A stretch of 34,385 nt of DNA from Penumbrarchaeum sp964445525 (GCA_964445525.1 CAYULA010000039.1:1-34385); one strand, 5' to 3'; counted from the stretch's first letter, positions 1 to 8,468 are shown. Notes: generated by a model from the sequence alone, not told the origin. Translations and numbers: made by a program.

Positions 1-1
1 G

Positions 2-640
2 ATACCGAGATACGACTCCGAAATGACAGGTGTCTACTCCCTCAACAAGAATGAGGTTAACCCCCTTGACTCTGATGTATATCCAGGTAGTTATGAATCA
101 GGAGGAAGCGATGATGTCAATCAGAATACCGATGAAGAAGGATTGGAAACATGGATAATTGTCCTGATATCAGTTGTGATCCTGATTGTTGTTATCATAG
201 TAGCAGGTTTCATTGTTATACTGAGATTATCCAAAACCAAGGAAAAGAGGGAAGAAGAGGATATTGAAAAGAGGGTCCGGGATATGGACAGAAGGCAGAA
301 GGAGATCAGCGGACTGTACGGACAGAAGGAGGCTGATGAATACTTCGGTCCTGACCAGTCCACCCTGGACGATCTTCAGCTGGATCTTGGAGGCCAGGTA
401 TACCACGAGGACAGGTCCTCGCTGGGGGAAGTAAAGAAAGGGAGAATGGATGAGAAGGAGGACGGGCCCCGCTGGGAATCCGCTGGCGGGCCCGTCTTCG
501 AGGAATCTGCCCCCGGACTTTCATTCGGAGAAACGCTTGAAATCGATGATGACCCTGGCGATATCGAAGAGGTCGACAACGAGGACGTGCGAAATACAAT
601 GGGAGAATTGATGAAGGAAGGGGAAGAAATCACTCCTTGA
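2..640 (+). CDS. C-terminal part of a membrane-anchored surface protein (5' end outside window)
   Basis: The reading frame is open to the left edge with no stop before the first ATG at 23, so this is probably the 3' end of a longer gene rather than a complete 205-residue protein. Counting from that ATG, residues 1-42 are polar and look like the end of an ectodomain. Residues 44-66 form one strongly hydrophobic helix (WIIVLISVVILIVVIIVAGF), followed by a basic stop-transfer stretch (RLSKTKEKREEE). About 135 acidic residues then predict a cytoplasmic tail. This topology matches the ends of the other large surface proteins in the window. The last 11 bp overlap the convergent regulator gene. No domain was recognised in the tail and the ectodomain cannot be seen. 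Confidence 0.75.
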   Translation: MPRYDSEMTGVYSLNKNEVNPLDSDVYPGSYESGGSDDVNQNTDEEGLETWIIVLISVVILIVVIIVAGFIVILRLSKTKEKREEEDIEKRVRDMDRRQKEISGLYGQKEADEYFGPDQSTLDDLQLDLGGQVYHEDRSSLGEVKKGRMDEKEDGPRWESAGGPVFEESAPGLSFGETLEIDDDPGDIEEVDNEDVRNTMGELMKEGEEITP

Positions 641-1289
641 ACAGGGCCCTCAGGATCTCCCTCTGTCCTTTCTTTATATGCTCAAGCACCGTGGCATGGG
701 AGAGGCCCATCTCCTTCGCCAGCTCCCTGGAGTCTATCTTCCGCTTGACGTCGAAATATCCCAGTCTGAGGGCAGTCTCCAGACAGTGATACTGCTTGGG
801 GGTCAGATTCGATAAAGCTCCCTCGACCCTGGGCTGATATTTGGTCACGGAAAGCACCTCGTAGGAAGCTCCCCATTCCTCCGCAAACGACAGGAACCTG
901 TTGATGTTCTCGGAGGTTCCCACAATGGAGCCTGTGAGTGCCTTCTCGGTGAACCTCGCTGGAAATTCAAGGAAACACTCGAATGTCTCGAAAAACGCTT
1001 TCAAAACATCGGTGTATATCTCGGGGAACTTCCCCGATACCATCAGCAGGGAACTGCTATCGTCCGTGGTTATCTCATCAGCCTTGTCAACCAGATTGAT
1101 CCTGTCCAGAAAGCTCAGGTCCGGACCGTCCTTCCAGATGACCTCGCAGACCAGTATAAACCTCTCGAAGGTCTGCATCAGTGGCTTTATCACCGTGACC
1201 TCTTCTATCTTCTCGAACATATCCCCGTATCCCAGTTCCAGGATATCGGGAGGATTGTAATTGAGACGTAGTATCCTGAGATCGTTCAT
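630..1289 (-). CDS. Bacterioopsin-activator-type (HTH_10) transcriptional regulator
   Basis: A 219-residue soluble protein. Residues about 160-215 match the HTH_10 domain (Bat family, PF04967). They open with LTPKQYHCLETALRLGYFD, continue with SRELAKEMGLSHATVLEHIK as the helix-turn-helix, and end in a helix (GQREILRAL). This is a widespread archaeal DNA-binding module. The N-terminal 155 residues lack a recognisable PAS, GAF or receiver domain but resemble the variable N-terminal part of small HTH_10 proteins, so a ligand or signal cannot be named. The ATG at 1289 is preceded by AAGGTGG. The gene lies 68 bp downstream of the large surface-protein gene on the same strand. Paired palindromes at 1292-1352 around a TATA-like box suggest autoregulation. 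Its stop overlaps the convergent gene by 11 bp. Confidence 0.85.
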   Translation of the reverse strand: MNDLRILRLNYNPPDILELGYGDMFEKIEEVTVIKPLMQTFERFILVCEVIWKDGPDLSFLDRINLVDKADEITTDDSSSLLMVSGKFPEIYTDVLKAFFETFECFLEFPARFTEKALTGSIVGTSENINRFLSFAEEWGASYEVLSVTKYQPRVEGALSNLTPKQYHCLETALRLGYFDVKRKIDSRELAKEMGLSHATVLEHIKKGQREILRALFKE

Positions 1290-1291
1290 CC

Positions 1292-1311
1292 ACCTTCCAT
1301 GGCAGGCTCTC
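1292..1311. promoter_or_regulatory. Proximal operator candidate (near-palindrome CCTTCCATGGCAGG)
   Basis: The 14-bp near-palindrome CCTTCCATGGCAGG at 1293-1306 ends 3 bp upstream of the regulator's ATG. Together with its flanks it matches 1333-1352 at 18 of 20 positions. It sits between the TATA-like box and the start codon, where a bound protein would block initiation. That it is a binding site is inferred. Confidence 0.5.
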
Positions 1312-1323
1312 GAGATAAAACTT
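1312..1323 (-). promoter_or_regulatory. TATA-like box of the HTH_10 regulator
   Basis: The minus strand reads AAAGTTTTATCT here, centred about 28 bp upstream of the ATG at 1289. Archaeal TATA boxes lie about 26-27 bp before the transcription start, so the transcript would be nearly leaderless. The box lies between the two operator candidates. Confidence 0.45.
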
Positions 1324-1332
1324 TTGGATTAA

Positions 1333-1352
1333 ACCTTCCATGGAAGGCCCTC
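1333..1352. promoter_or_regulatory. Distal operator candidate (perfect palindrome CCTTCCATGGAAGG)
   Basis: CCTTCCATGGAAGG at 1334-1347 is a perfect 14-bp palindrome, 41 bp (about four helical turns) from the proximal copy. It lies upstream of the TATA-like box and just 3' of the stop of the 1358-5572 gene, entirely in noncoding sequence. Confidence 0.5.
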
Positions 1353-1357
1353 ACGAA

Positions 1358-4300
1358 TCAAACCTCCGGAACGAGTTCATCTTCGGGGGTTTCCTCTTCC
1401 TCTTCTATCTCCGCCTCAACGACCTCCGCCACCATAACAGGTTCTTCCTCCGGGGCAATCTCCATCTCCATCACCGGAACATCGTCGGGGGAGGGGGGCT
1501 CCTCCATCCCGGGGACCTCGTCTGAATCCTCCGTTTCGGGAACCTCCCCGGATTCAACCTTGACTCCCTCTTCGGGTCCTTCCTCCGGTTCCTCCTCCGG
1601 GGGAGGAGATGACGGAAGTCCGAACCTCCAGACATAAAAGGCCCCCCCGATTATCAGCAGTATGAGAATGGCTATGCCGATGAATGGCAGGTAATCCATG
1701 AATCCTGTGTCATCCTCCTTCCCACGGATATCGACCTCCCTGGATGCGGTATTATCGGATGTATCCTGCTCCAGGTCCTCACCCACGGGTTCGACGGTCA
1801 CATAGAAGGTACGGTTGCCGCCTCCGCCAGGGAGAATGAACTCGAGCGTTACTGTCTCCTCCGGATCGATAGATGGGTCCAGATCGAAGTCGAAGTTCTT
1901 GGAAATCAGCTGTTCACCGGTGGATGTGTCCATGTTCACGGTAACTATGAATCCTCTGGAAAGCGGAGCGTTGCCCTCGTTCTCAACCGAAACCCTGAAA
2001 GATGCCCGTTCTCCCTCGACCAGGGCACCGGTGCCGACAGAAACCGACCTTATGGAAAGGTCCGGGTAGAATGAGAACGTCCTCTCCAGTTGATTGTTCT
2101 CCTCGTCTGTCTCCAGGAACTCCTCATCGGGGTCCACAACAAAACTCACCCGATGTTCACCGATGCCGGAAGGATTCCATCCCACACCGGATACGGTTGC
2201 CTCTTCACCGGGACGCAGCTCACTTCCTATGGTTCTGGTTCCGATTATGGAGCCGTCCTCGTAGAAGGTGCACCTTACCCCTGTCACGGGTATCTCGCCA
2301 TTGTTCTGTACCCTGGCCATCAGCCGGATCTCCTCGCCAAGGATTGGATCGGTAGGTTCCGAACCGATCACCCCTGTCACGACAAGGTCGGGAAAGGCCC
2401 TCTCGATCCTGATATCATAGCTTCCGACCGTTCCCAGTCCGCTTGTGAGGACCGTTATGGTTCCGGATACGGAATCCGATCCGTTGGGAAGGGTGACATC
2501 CACATAGGGAGAAACTCCGTCACCGGGAAGCAGCTGGCCGCTGCCACTCCTGAACTCCGATGTATCCTCCAGAGAGGATGACACCGATAACCTGTATTCG
2601 AAAGGAACGTTGCCTCTGTTGAAGACATATAGCTCGAAACTCACCATGTTATCCTCGCCAGGTCCCAGTGAAACGTTTCTGGCGGATACCATCTGGACCA
2701 GTGCCTGTTCGTCTCCCACAACGGTCATGGTGTAAACCAGTTTCCTGGTTTCCGTTCCGTTGGCGGAGATGCTTGCGGTGATCTCCAGCGATATCTCCCT
2801 TCCAGGGTCCTCCCCGTCGGGAACCGTGAAGGAGACCTCAACATCTCTCGAATTGCCCGGTTCCAGGGAAAATGTGTTGGGAGTCAGCAGAATTCCCGCA
2901 CTGCTCAAGGTTGAGTTCCCGGTCTGCTCCTTGGTTACCTGCACGTCTCCTCCGATATTGCCGTCGTTGACAATGGAAAGGTCCAGGGAAACCTCCTCAC
3001 CTGGAACCACCTCGAATTCGGTGGATCCTTCAGGTGAGACGAATATTGAAAGGGTGGGTATATCCGTCAGCCGGACGGGAAGATCCTTGGTTATATCCTC
3101 CGAGTATATCCTGGTGGTATTCTCTCCCCACATCTGATCCTTTGATGCTCTTACCGTCACGATGTCCGCATCCATGTAGGTCAGGAAGTTGAAATCGAAC
3201 CCGTACATTCCGTCCGAGCCTGTTGTGATCGGACCCAGGGATTCTCCCGACCTGTCTATGGTGACTGTCACCCGTACGTTTTCTTCCGGTTCCCCGTCCG
3301 TGCCGTTGACCTGTCCCTGGAGATAGAATGATCCCACCGGCTCCCGGGACTTTACATCGGTGAAATCGGTGATATTGTTGTTATCGGATGATATTTCCTG
3401 CACTCCCTGGGGAGGGAGTATCCAAGCTTCCACCTTGAAGGTTTCTTCTTCACCTGCCACATTCTGCGGTGTCCATCGTACGGAAACGTTCATCGACCTG
3501 CCATTCACTATCGGATCGATGGAGGTCATCTCGGAGCCTCCCTTCGGAGCATCCTCGTTCACATTAACCCTGAGCGTGCCCCCGTTTACAGGTTTTTGAC
3601 CTATGTTTGCCACTGTCACGACTATGGTTGAGGGATCGTTTTCAACGAGCCTGATCGAATCCCCTGCCTTCCTGCCGTCACCCCTGAGAAATGTCATACC
3701 GGTGATGGTGAGATCGGGAAAAGCGGGCAAAATGTTGAAGGAATTCTCACCCTGGTTGTTTGTCTCGTCTGTCTCGGTAATGTTTCCATCCGGATCGATT
3801 ATCACCGAAATGATGTGGTCGCCGTCTCCGTCAGGCGTCCATTCAACGGATGCTTCCGCCGTATCGGTGAGATCCACCCTGTCATCTCCGATTATGACCG
3901 GGCCGCCCCCGGGACCGTCCAGATCAATGAATCTGACAACCACGTCCTCCACCGAGGTTCTTTTCGTATTCTCCACAACACAGTTGACGGTTACGGGCGA
4001 TCCGTCAACGGGTTGAGGATCATCCAGGTAGATGTTGGTTCCAGGCGGGTCCTTTATCTTGAGGTCCACAACCTTCTGGGTGAACATTCTTCCCTGGAGG
4101 TAGAAGTCAAGGAAATCATCCGTGTTCAGGTCGCCTATCAATCCGTTGCCGTTTGATAGGTGTCCGGATACTGTGAGGTTCCAGTAATGTGTTCCATCTG
4201 ACAGGATTCCGTATATGACCCCGTTGGACCGGAAGAGAGCATCGGGTACCGAATCCTCGTTCAGGTCGCAGGCCAGAGGCGTCGCGTACACCGGAGAGGT

Positions 4301-5572
4301 GCCGATGTTGGCACCATTTCTGGTCCAGAGAGTAAAATGGCCCCAATCGGACAATTCCCGGGACACCTCTCTGCAGGTCATGATGGTACTCGAGGTAAGT
4401 GTGAAGATCCTGGACTGGAGAAGTATCTCATCAGTGCTGTCCCCGTTGAGGTCCGCCAGGGCGACGGATCCTTCGAATGTTCCCGGTATGTCCTCTATGG
4501 ATACAAGCTCCTCCAGGGAATATGAATAGATCACAACCATTCCCAATCCGCTGTTTGCGGGATAGGGGATTATTATCTCCCTGTTTCCGTCGCCGTCCAG
4601 ATCGGAAACGGCCGGCATCGGGATGGGACCCACGTGGGTATATACCAGAGGGGGAGGAGCGGGATCCACGGTGATGTTCTTCAGATGAAGCCCCTGGAAG
4701 TTCACCACCGTTGTCCTCAAAGAGGATTTATCTGGGGGCAGGGAGCTCACGACGATCCTTCTGAGTGCTCCGGATCCCGGATATATTGCAGGTGTTCCTA
4801 TTGTCTCACCCACGGGTCCTATTTCCAGAAACCAGTTGATCGTGCCGTTGTTTCCGTAATAGGAGAAAAGTCTGTTCCCGGCACCCACTATTATATCCTC
4901 TATCCCGTCCCCGGATATGTCATAAAGGGTGGGTGTCGATGCGATGATGGGACCTATAACTCCCGAGATTGAAAGCCAGACCCTGTCCTCGAAGAAAGCC
5001 TGGCTGGAGTAAGAATATCCGGAAGTGGACAGTGTTATATTGGGTTCGAAAAGAGCCAGCTGATGGGAGCTTCCATCCGTGATTGAAGCAAGGACCTCAA
5101 CCCTGTCATCGTCATCAATATCCAGCAATGCAGGGGAACTGAAGAGCCTGTTGGTGGTCCTGCCCTCGATCATCCTGACATCCACCGACCAGGCAACTTT
5201 CCCCGTGTCGCCGTCCCTCGCCATGATGTGTGTGTTGTTGCTGTCAACGATAAATCTCTTTGATGTTTTCTCCACACCTGAGAAGACAATGTTATCTGTC
5301 ATTTCGGAGGAAACCCCTCCCGGAGATGTTGTATTGTCCGTTTCGGACCAGCTGGGAACAGGATCCTGGATACCTCTGCCTCCAGCCTCACCCTCATGGG
5401 TGTTGTAGGGATCCCTGCCTGTCATGGGCCAGAAGATTCCGTCGAGGGAAAGGGGCGAATCCTCCTCGAATCGGCCGCCTTCCCCGAAATTCGATAACAC
5501 GGGCGAGATCAGGAGCATCATAGCAAGTGAGAGGGAAAGCATTGATGGAATAGAGATATCCTCCTCATGCAT
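1358..5572 (-). CDS. Giant surface protein: FG-GAP propeller head, CARDB/NEW3-type stalk, C-terminal anchor
   Basis: About 1404 residues. Residues 1-27 end in a hydrophobic signal (MLSLSLAMMLLISPVLS). About 144-494 carry six FG-GAP/VCBS-like repeats (for example DISGDGIEDIIVG, DLDGDGNREIIIP, DLNGDSTDEILLQ), suggesting a beta-propeller. A stalk follows: two CARDB-like domains (about 504-734), a carboxypeptidase-regulatory-like domain (745-837), two NEW3-like beta-sandwiches (838-1056) and two more CARDB-like domains (1059-1280; FPDLVVTGV and YPDLSIRSV starts). A transmembrane helix lies near 1294-1316, then an 88-residue acidic, Pro-rich tail. Such proteins are usually adhesive or envelope structural; the ligand is unknown. 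The frame stays open to 6484, but that extension runs antisense through a real gene. I chose the ATG at 5572 because a TATA-like box sits 27 bp upstream. An ATG at 5542 is the alternative. Confidence 0.85.
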   Translation of the reverse strand: MHEEDISIPSMLSLSLAMMLLISPVLSNFGEGGRFEEDSPLSLDGIFWPMTGRDPYNTHEGEAGGRGIQDPVPSWSETDNTTSPGGVSSEMTDNIVFSGVEKTSKRFIVDSNNTHIMARDGDTGKVAWSVDVRMIEGRTTNRLFSSPALLDIDDDDRVEVLASITDGSSHQLALFEPNITLSTSGYSYSSQAFFEDRVWLSISGVIGPIIASTPTLYDISGDGIEDIIVGAGNRLFSYYGNNGTINWFLEIGPVGETIGTPAIYPGSGALRRIVVSSLPPDKSSLRTTVVNFQGLHLKNITVDPAPPPLVYTHVGPIPMPAVSDLDGDGNREIIIPYPANSGLGMVVIYSYSLEELVSIEDIPGTFEGSVALADLNGDSTDEILLQSRIFTLTSSTIMTCREVSRELSDWGHFTLWTRNGANIGTSPVYATPLACDLNEDSVPDALFRSNGVIYGILSDGTHYWNLTVSGHLSNGNGLIGDLNTDDFLDFYLQGRMFTQKVVDLKIKDPPGTNIYLDDPQPVDGSPVTVNCVVENTKRTSVEDVVVRFIDLDGPGGGPVIIGDDRVDLTDTAEASVEWTPDGDGDHIISVIIDPDGNITETDETNNQGENSFNILPAFPDLTITGMTFLRGDGRKAGDSIRLVENDPSTIVVTVANIGQKPVNGGTLRVNVNEDAPKGGSEMTSIDPIVNGRSMNVSVRWTPQNVAGEEETFKVEAWILPPQGVQEISSDNNNITDFTDVKSREPVGSFYLQGQVNGTDGEPEENVRVTVTIDRSGESLGPITTGSDGMYGFDFNFLTYMDADIVTVRASKDQMWGENTTRIYSEDITKDLPVRLTDIPTLSIFVSPEGSTEFEVVPGEEVSLDLSIVNDGNIGGDVQVTKEQTGNSTLSSAGILLTPNTFSLEPGNSRDVEVSFTVPDGEDPGREISLEITASISANGTETRKLVYTMTVVGDEQALVQMVSARNVSLGPGEDNMVSFELYVFNRGNVPFEYRLSVSSSLEDTSEFRSGSGQLLPGDGVSPYVDVTLPNGSDSVSGTITVLTSGLGTVGSYDIRIERAFPDLVVTGVIGSEPTDPILGEEIRLMARVQNNGEIPVTGVRCTFYEDGSIIGTRTIGSELRPGEEATVSGVGWNPSGIGEHRVSFVVDPDEEFLETDEENNQLERTFSFYPDLSIRSVSVGTGALVEGERASFRVSVENEGNAPLSRGFIVTVNMDTSTGEQLISKNFDFDLDPSIDPEETVTLEFILPGGGGNRTFYVTVEPVGEDLEQDTSDNTASREVDIRGKEDDTGFMDYLPFIGIAILILLIIGGAFYVWRFGLPSSPPPEEEPEEGPEEGVKVESGEVPETEDSDEVPGMEEPPSPDDVPVMEMEIAPEEEPVMVAEVVEAEIEEEEETPEDELVPEV

Positions 5573-5594
5573 GCCATCTTCACGTTTTAGATGG

Positions 5595-5606
5595 CATATA
5601 ATCTTT
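5595..5606 (-). promoter_or_regulatory. TATA-like box of the giant surface-protein gene
   Basis: The minus strand reads AGATTATATGCC here; TTATAT is centred 27 bp upstream of the ATG at 5572. That spacing fits a leaderless mRNA starting at the ATG. It shares a 195-bp intergenic region with the divergent coiled-coil gene. Confidence 0.45.
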
Positions 5607-5701
5607 ATTATCCAATGATAGATAATAAGCTGGATTAAAGGATCATTTGAAAAGCCCCGTTTCCAAATTAACACTCCATTTTCGGCATCTGCCATAAAGG
5701 A

Positions 5702-5710
5702 TTTAAATAC
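5702..5710 (+). promoter_or_regulatory. TATA box of the coiled-coil/HhH gene
   Basis: TTTAAATAC on the plus strand predicts a transcription start near 5731 and a 5' leader of about 37 nt that includes the GGAGG ribosome site before the ATG at 5768. Confidence 0.5.
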
Positions 5711-5767
5711 ATATGCGTTCATTCCCCGGTATAATCCCAGCCCCGGGTACCTCGCGGAGGATGGTCC

Positions 5768-6496
5768 ATGACCGATGATGATATCAGACTGGCCAAGGAA
5801 AGGTTGATGAAGCTGTGGGACGCCTACGAATCGCAGGAGCTGGAGCTTCAGGCGGCAGTTAAGAAACTGAACAATCTCGAGACCAGGAACAAGGACAAGG
5901 ACAGGGTCATAGAGACCCTGAGGGAACTGATAGAGTCCAAGGACCAGGAACTCGGGAAGCTGGAGATAGAGAGGTCCTCCCTCGAGAGGGAATCGTCTGA
6001 TTTCAGGAACAGGCTGGAGGAGACCTCGGTTTCCCTGAATCAGGAGAGAGCGAGGTACAAGAAACTCTTCATAATCACCCAGGAGCTTGAAAGAGAGGTT
6101 GACAGGCTCACAAGGGAACTCGAGGAAAGGGACAGGTGGTTCAGGGACAACATGTCCTTTTTCGAGGAGTTCCCCACCAGGGTCGGAAAGAGGCTGGGCA
6201 TGGTCTCCAAACCCAGAAAATCCCTCCTTGAAGAACTCGGGGATAAGCCTGCACTTCCAAAGGAAGAGAACATCGAGGCCCCGAAGGCCACCTTTGAACG
6301 GGTCGATCCCAGGGAGGAGACGCTCAAGGTTTTCATGGACATTCCGGGACTCGACGAGGAAAAGGCAAAGGTCCTGATGGATGCGGGATACGATTCGGAG
6401 GAAAAGCTCAAGGGAGCATCGCCCTTCGAACTGGTAAAGATCGATGGAATAACACCCACCCTCGCCAGGAAGATAACCGATCACATGAAGGCCTGA
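5768..6496 (+). CDS. Coiled-coil protein with C-terminal RadA/RAD51-type helix-hairpin-helix domain
   Basis: A soluble 242-residue protein. Residues about 10-140 are almost continuous heptad-rich coiled coil (ERLMKLWDAYESQELELQAA onward, dense in E, K, R and L). A linker rich in Pro and charged residues follows. Residues about 188-242 form a tandem helix-hairpin-helix unit (DIPGLDEEKAKVLMDAGYDS, then KIDGITPTLARKI) like the N-terminal domain of RadA/RAD51 and related DNA-binding modules. A dimeric or filamentous DNA-associated or scaffolding role is plausible, but no specific family was recognised. GGAGG lies 8 nt before the ATG. The stop is 1 bp from the stop of the convergent oapC, so the two units end tail to tail. 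It could act in chromosome organisation, given the neighbouring oap genes, but that rests on proximity alone. Confidence 0.8.
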   Translation: MTDDDIRLAKERLMKLWDAYESQELELQAAVKKLNNLETRNKDKDRVIETLRELIESKDQELGKLEIERSSLERESSDFRNRLEETSVSLNQERARYKKLFIITQELEREVDRLTRELEERDRWFRDNMSFFEEFPTRVGKRLGMVSKPRKSLLEELGDKPALPKEENIEAPKATFERVDPREETLKVFMDIPGLDEEKAKVLMDAGYDSEEKLKGASPFELVKIDGITPTLARKITDHMKA

Positions 6497-6497
6497 T

Positions 6498-7178
6498 CTA
6501 TTTCTTCTTCTCCCTTCCTTCCTTGAACAATGACGGAAGATGCAGCAGATATGATCCGTCCTTTTGAATGATTATGGGATTGTCCTCAAGCAGTTTTTCC
6601 ACGTCTATCTCGTAGACACCCTGCTCGACTATGTTGATCACATCCACATCCGATCTGGTTCTTCCGGGCTTTTGAGAGGCGGGAGCCTTCTTTTTCGGAG
6701 GGGTCCTCTCTTTCTTGACCTTTCTCTTACCCCTCCGTGGTTTCCTCTTTTCCACCTTCTTTTCCATCTTTTTATCATATTCCTTGATCAGGTCCTTGGC
6801 CGAAGGCTTTCTTCCATCCTCGACTATCTCCAAACCGGTCCTGGAGCTGCCTTCGTCGAGTTCGATCTTTTCTTCTTCCTTCTCTCCCGGTGTGTACCTG
6901 ACCCATTCATCACCCAGGGACTCGTCCATCTCAAGGGAGTCACCGTCGAGTTCGGTCATACCCCTGTCCTTGAGGATCTTCAATAGTTCCGGATCGGCCT
7001 TCTTTATCATCTTGTCCCGGACCTTGTCGGCCTTTCTCTTGAGGTTCTTCCTGGCCTCCTCGGTCATGGGTTGGGAGGTGAACATGAACTTCTTGCCGCC
7101 GCAACTGGAACATCCTTTGAGGATCTCGTCTGAGCCCCTTTCTATGACATGTCCGCAGTTAAGGCATTGATGTGGCAA
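6498..7178 (-). CDS. oapC: OapC-like Zn-ribbon protein (DUF2072 family)
   Basis: A 226-residue protein. The N-terminus holds a zinc ribbon (C5-x2-C8 and C23-x2-C26, with GCSSCGGKKF). A charged region follows, then a very basic segment (KRKPRRGKRKVKKERTPPKK, about residues 143-162), and a conserved-looking end (VINIVEQGVYEIDVEKLLED through YLLHLPSLF). This is the layout of archaeal OapC, a Zn-ribbon family linked to replication-origin regions; its biochemical role is not settled and nucleic-acid binding is the usual guess. The start codon is TTG at 7178, supported by GGAGGT about 5 nt upstream. It follows oapB by 58 bp, and that gap holds a TATA-like AAAATATTT (about 7215-7223), so it may also have its own promoter. 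Confidence 0.82.
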   Translation of the reverse strand: MPHQCLNCGHVIERGSDEILKGCSSCGGKKFMFTSQPMTEEARKNLKRKADKVRDKMIKKADPELLKILKDRGMTELDGDSLEMDESLGDEWVRYTPGEKEEEKIELDEGSSRTGLEIVEDGRKPSAKDLIKEYDKKMEKKVEKRKPRRGKRKVKKERTPPKKKAPASQKPGRTRSDVDVINIVEQGVYEIDVEKLLEDNPIIIQKDGSYLLHLPSLFKEGREKKK

Positions 7179-7236
7179 TTTCTACCTCCTGTCGGGAAAT
7201 GATGTGATCATATGAAATATTTTACCGGATAACGGA

Positions 7237-7713
7237 TCATTCCTCCGGTGATATGCCGCCATCTTCCTCCGGAATGCCCTCGGCTCCGAGTTCCGAGCCC
7301 TCGCCGTCCAGGGCCGAGTCCCTTGTAAGTATTATCGCTTCTATGGTCCTTCCGTCCTTTTTTATGGTTTTCAGAAGGTGAGCGGGTCCCACTACCATCA
7401 TTCTGGGAGGAGGGGACCTTCCGAGTATCCTCTGTATGAAGGACCTCCTGGTAACATTGCCTGTGAATCCCGGTGTCTCAACACCGATGAAGGAATCATG
7501 ATCTATCTCGGACATGGTCACCCTTATGAGCTCCAGCTCCTCGGATGAGGTGAGGCCTTTCTCCAGGACAAGGACCTTCCCCGTCTTCACCTGGTCGATT
7601 ATGAACCTGATCTTGTCGCCTCCCATCTCCTCCAGCCTCTCGGTTGAGATGAGATCGATGGAGATTCCTCCCCTCTCCGATCCTTCCTTGAGAACCCTCT
7701 TCTTTTTCTCCAT
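7237..7713 (-). CDS. oapB: OapB-like protein (DUF2073)
   Basis: A 158-residue protein matching archaeal DUF2073/OapB in order and motif: ISIDLISTERLEEMGGDKIR, then FIIDQVKTGKVLVLEKGLTS, then a pattern around TMSEIDHDSFIGVE. The final 30 residues are acidic and low-complexity, probably a disordered tail. OapB proteins are encoded next to the Era-like GTPase OapA in many archaea. In Pyrococcus/Thermococcus relatives an OapB protein has been reported to bind RNA, so RNA binding is possible here. The ATG at 7713 lies 4 nt after the oapA stop (TGA at 7718-7720), and the GGTGA overlapping that stop serves as its ribosome site, predicting translational coupling to oapA. Confidence 0.85.
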   Translation of the reverse strand: MEKKKRVLKEGSERGGISIDLISTERLEEMGGDKIRFIIDQVKTGKVLVLEKGLTSSEELELIRVTMSEIDHDSFIGVETPGFTGNVTRRSFIQRILGRSPPPRMMVVGPAHLLKTIKKDGRTIEAIILTRDSALDGEGSELGAEGIPEEDGGISPEE

Positions 7714-7717
7714 CCTT

Positions 7718-8344
7718 TCACCTGAAATATTTGATCATTGCCTTGTAGAGGTTGTCCATTCCGTATCCCGCCAGCGCCGATACCGGGATCGTTGGGTGCT
7801 GGGGGAAAGCGTCCCTCAATGTGGCAGGGGATGCGGTCTCCAGGTCCATCTTGTTGGCAACTATTATGGTGGGGAGCTCCCTGGCCTCGAGATTGCCCAG
7901 TAGTGTAACGTTGACCTGATTGAACGGGTCCTCCGCGGCATCCATAACAAGAAGGACCCCATCCACCTTGTCAAGCCATTTGATTGCCTCTATCACACCT
8001 TCGGTGGCTTCCTTGGCCCTTCCCCTTGCCTTCTCTTCATCCATGCCGAACTCTTCCACGAAGTTGTGAAAATCGATCTTTGTGGCTATTCCGGGAGTAT
8101 CCACTATGTTGAAGTTGATCTTTGACCCGGCGGCCTTAATAACGATCTCTCTGGCTTCCTTGGCCTTTCTCGTCTCGTGGGGTATCTCGGATGTCTTTCC
8201 CAGGGGTTTTCCGGTCCAGTCTCTACTGATCCTGTTTGCTAGAGTCGTCTTTCCCGCATTGGGAGGGCCGTAAATACCAATCGAAGGCTGTCTTTTTTTG
8301 AACAGCCTTGACAATCCCTTCAGGATCGAGTCGAGAAAACCCAT
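7718..8344 (-). CDS. oapA: OapA, Era-like GTPase
   Basis: A 208-residue TRAFAC-class GTPase with all main motifs: G1 GPPNAGKT (26-33), a probable G2 threonine in the PHET segment (55-58), G3 DTPG (82-85), G4 NKMD (164-167) and G5 SAL (189-191). It has no KH domain, unlike bacterial Era. A short amphipathic basic N-terminus (GFLDSILKGLSRLFKKRQP) precedes the G domain and could touch membrane or RNA. It is the first gene of oapA-oapB-oapC. This set is often found near archaeal replication origins, though its role there is unproven. GGAGGT lies 7-10 nt before the ATG at 8344, and a TATA-like box at 8385-8393 predicts a leader of about 20 nt. Confidence 0.9.
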   Translation of the reverse strand: MGFLDSILKGLSRLFKKRQPSIGIYGPPNAGKTTLANRISRDWTGKPLGKTSEIPHETRKAKEAREIVIKAAGSKINFNIVDTPGIATKIDFHNFVEEFGMDEEKARGRAKEATEGVIEAIKWLDKVDGVLLVMDAAEDPFNQVNVTLLGNLEARELPTIIVANKMDLETASPATLRDAFPQHPTIPVSALAGYGMDNLYKAMIKYFR

Positions 8345-8384
8345 CCGCCTCTGACCTCCGGTTCGACCGTATTAGGGACTGCTT

Positions 8385-8393
8385 CCATAAAAA
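8385..8393 (-). promoter_or_regulatory. TATA-like box of the oapABC operon
   Basis: The minus strand reads TTTTTATGG, which predicts a transcription start near 8364, just upstream of the GGAGGT that serves oapA. Confidence 0.45.
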
Positions 8394-8468
8394 GCTAACT
8401 CCAACGGGTAAAAATGTAATTAATCCGATCAAGACTGGAACTGAAATTGCCAATTATCGAATATACAA

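Noticed and set aside
5573..6484. N-terminal extension of the giant surface protein
   Set aside because: It is antisense to a well-supported coiled-coil/HhH gene with its own TATA box and ribosome site, and the signal peptide begins only at the ATG at 5572 or 5542.
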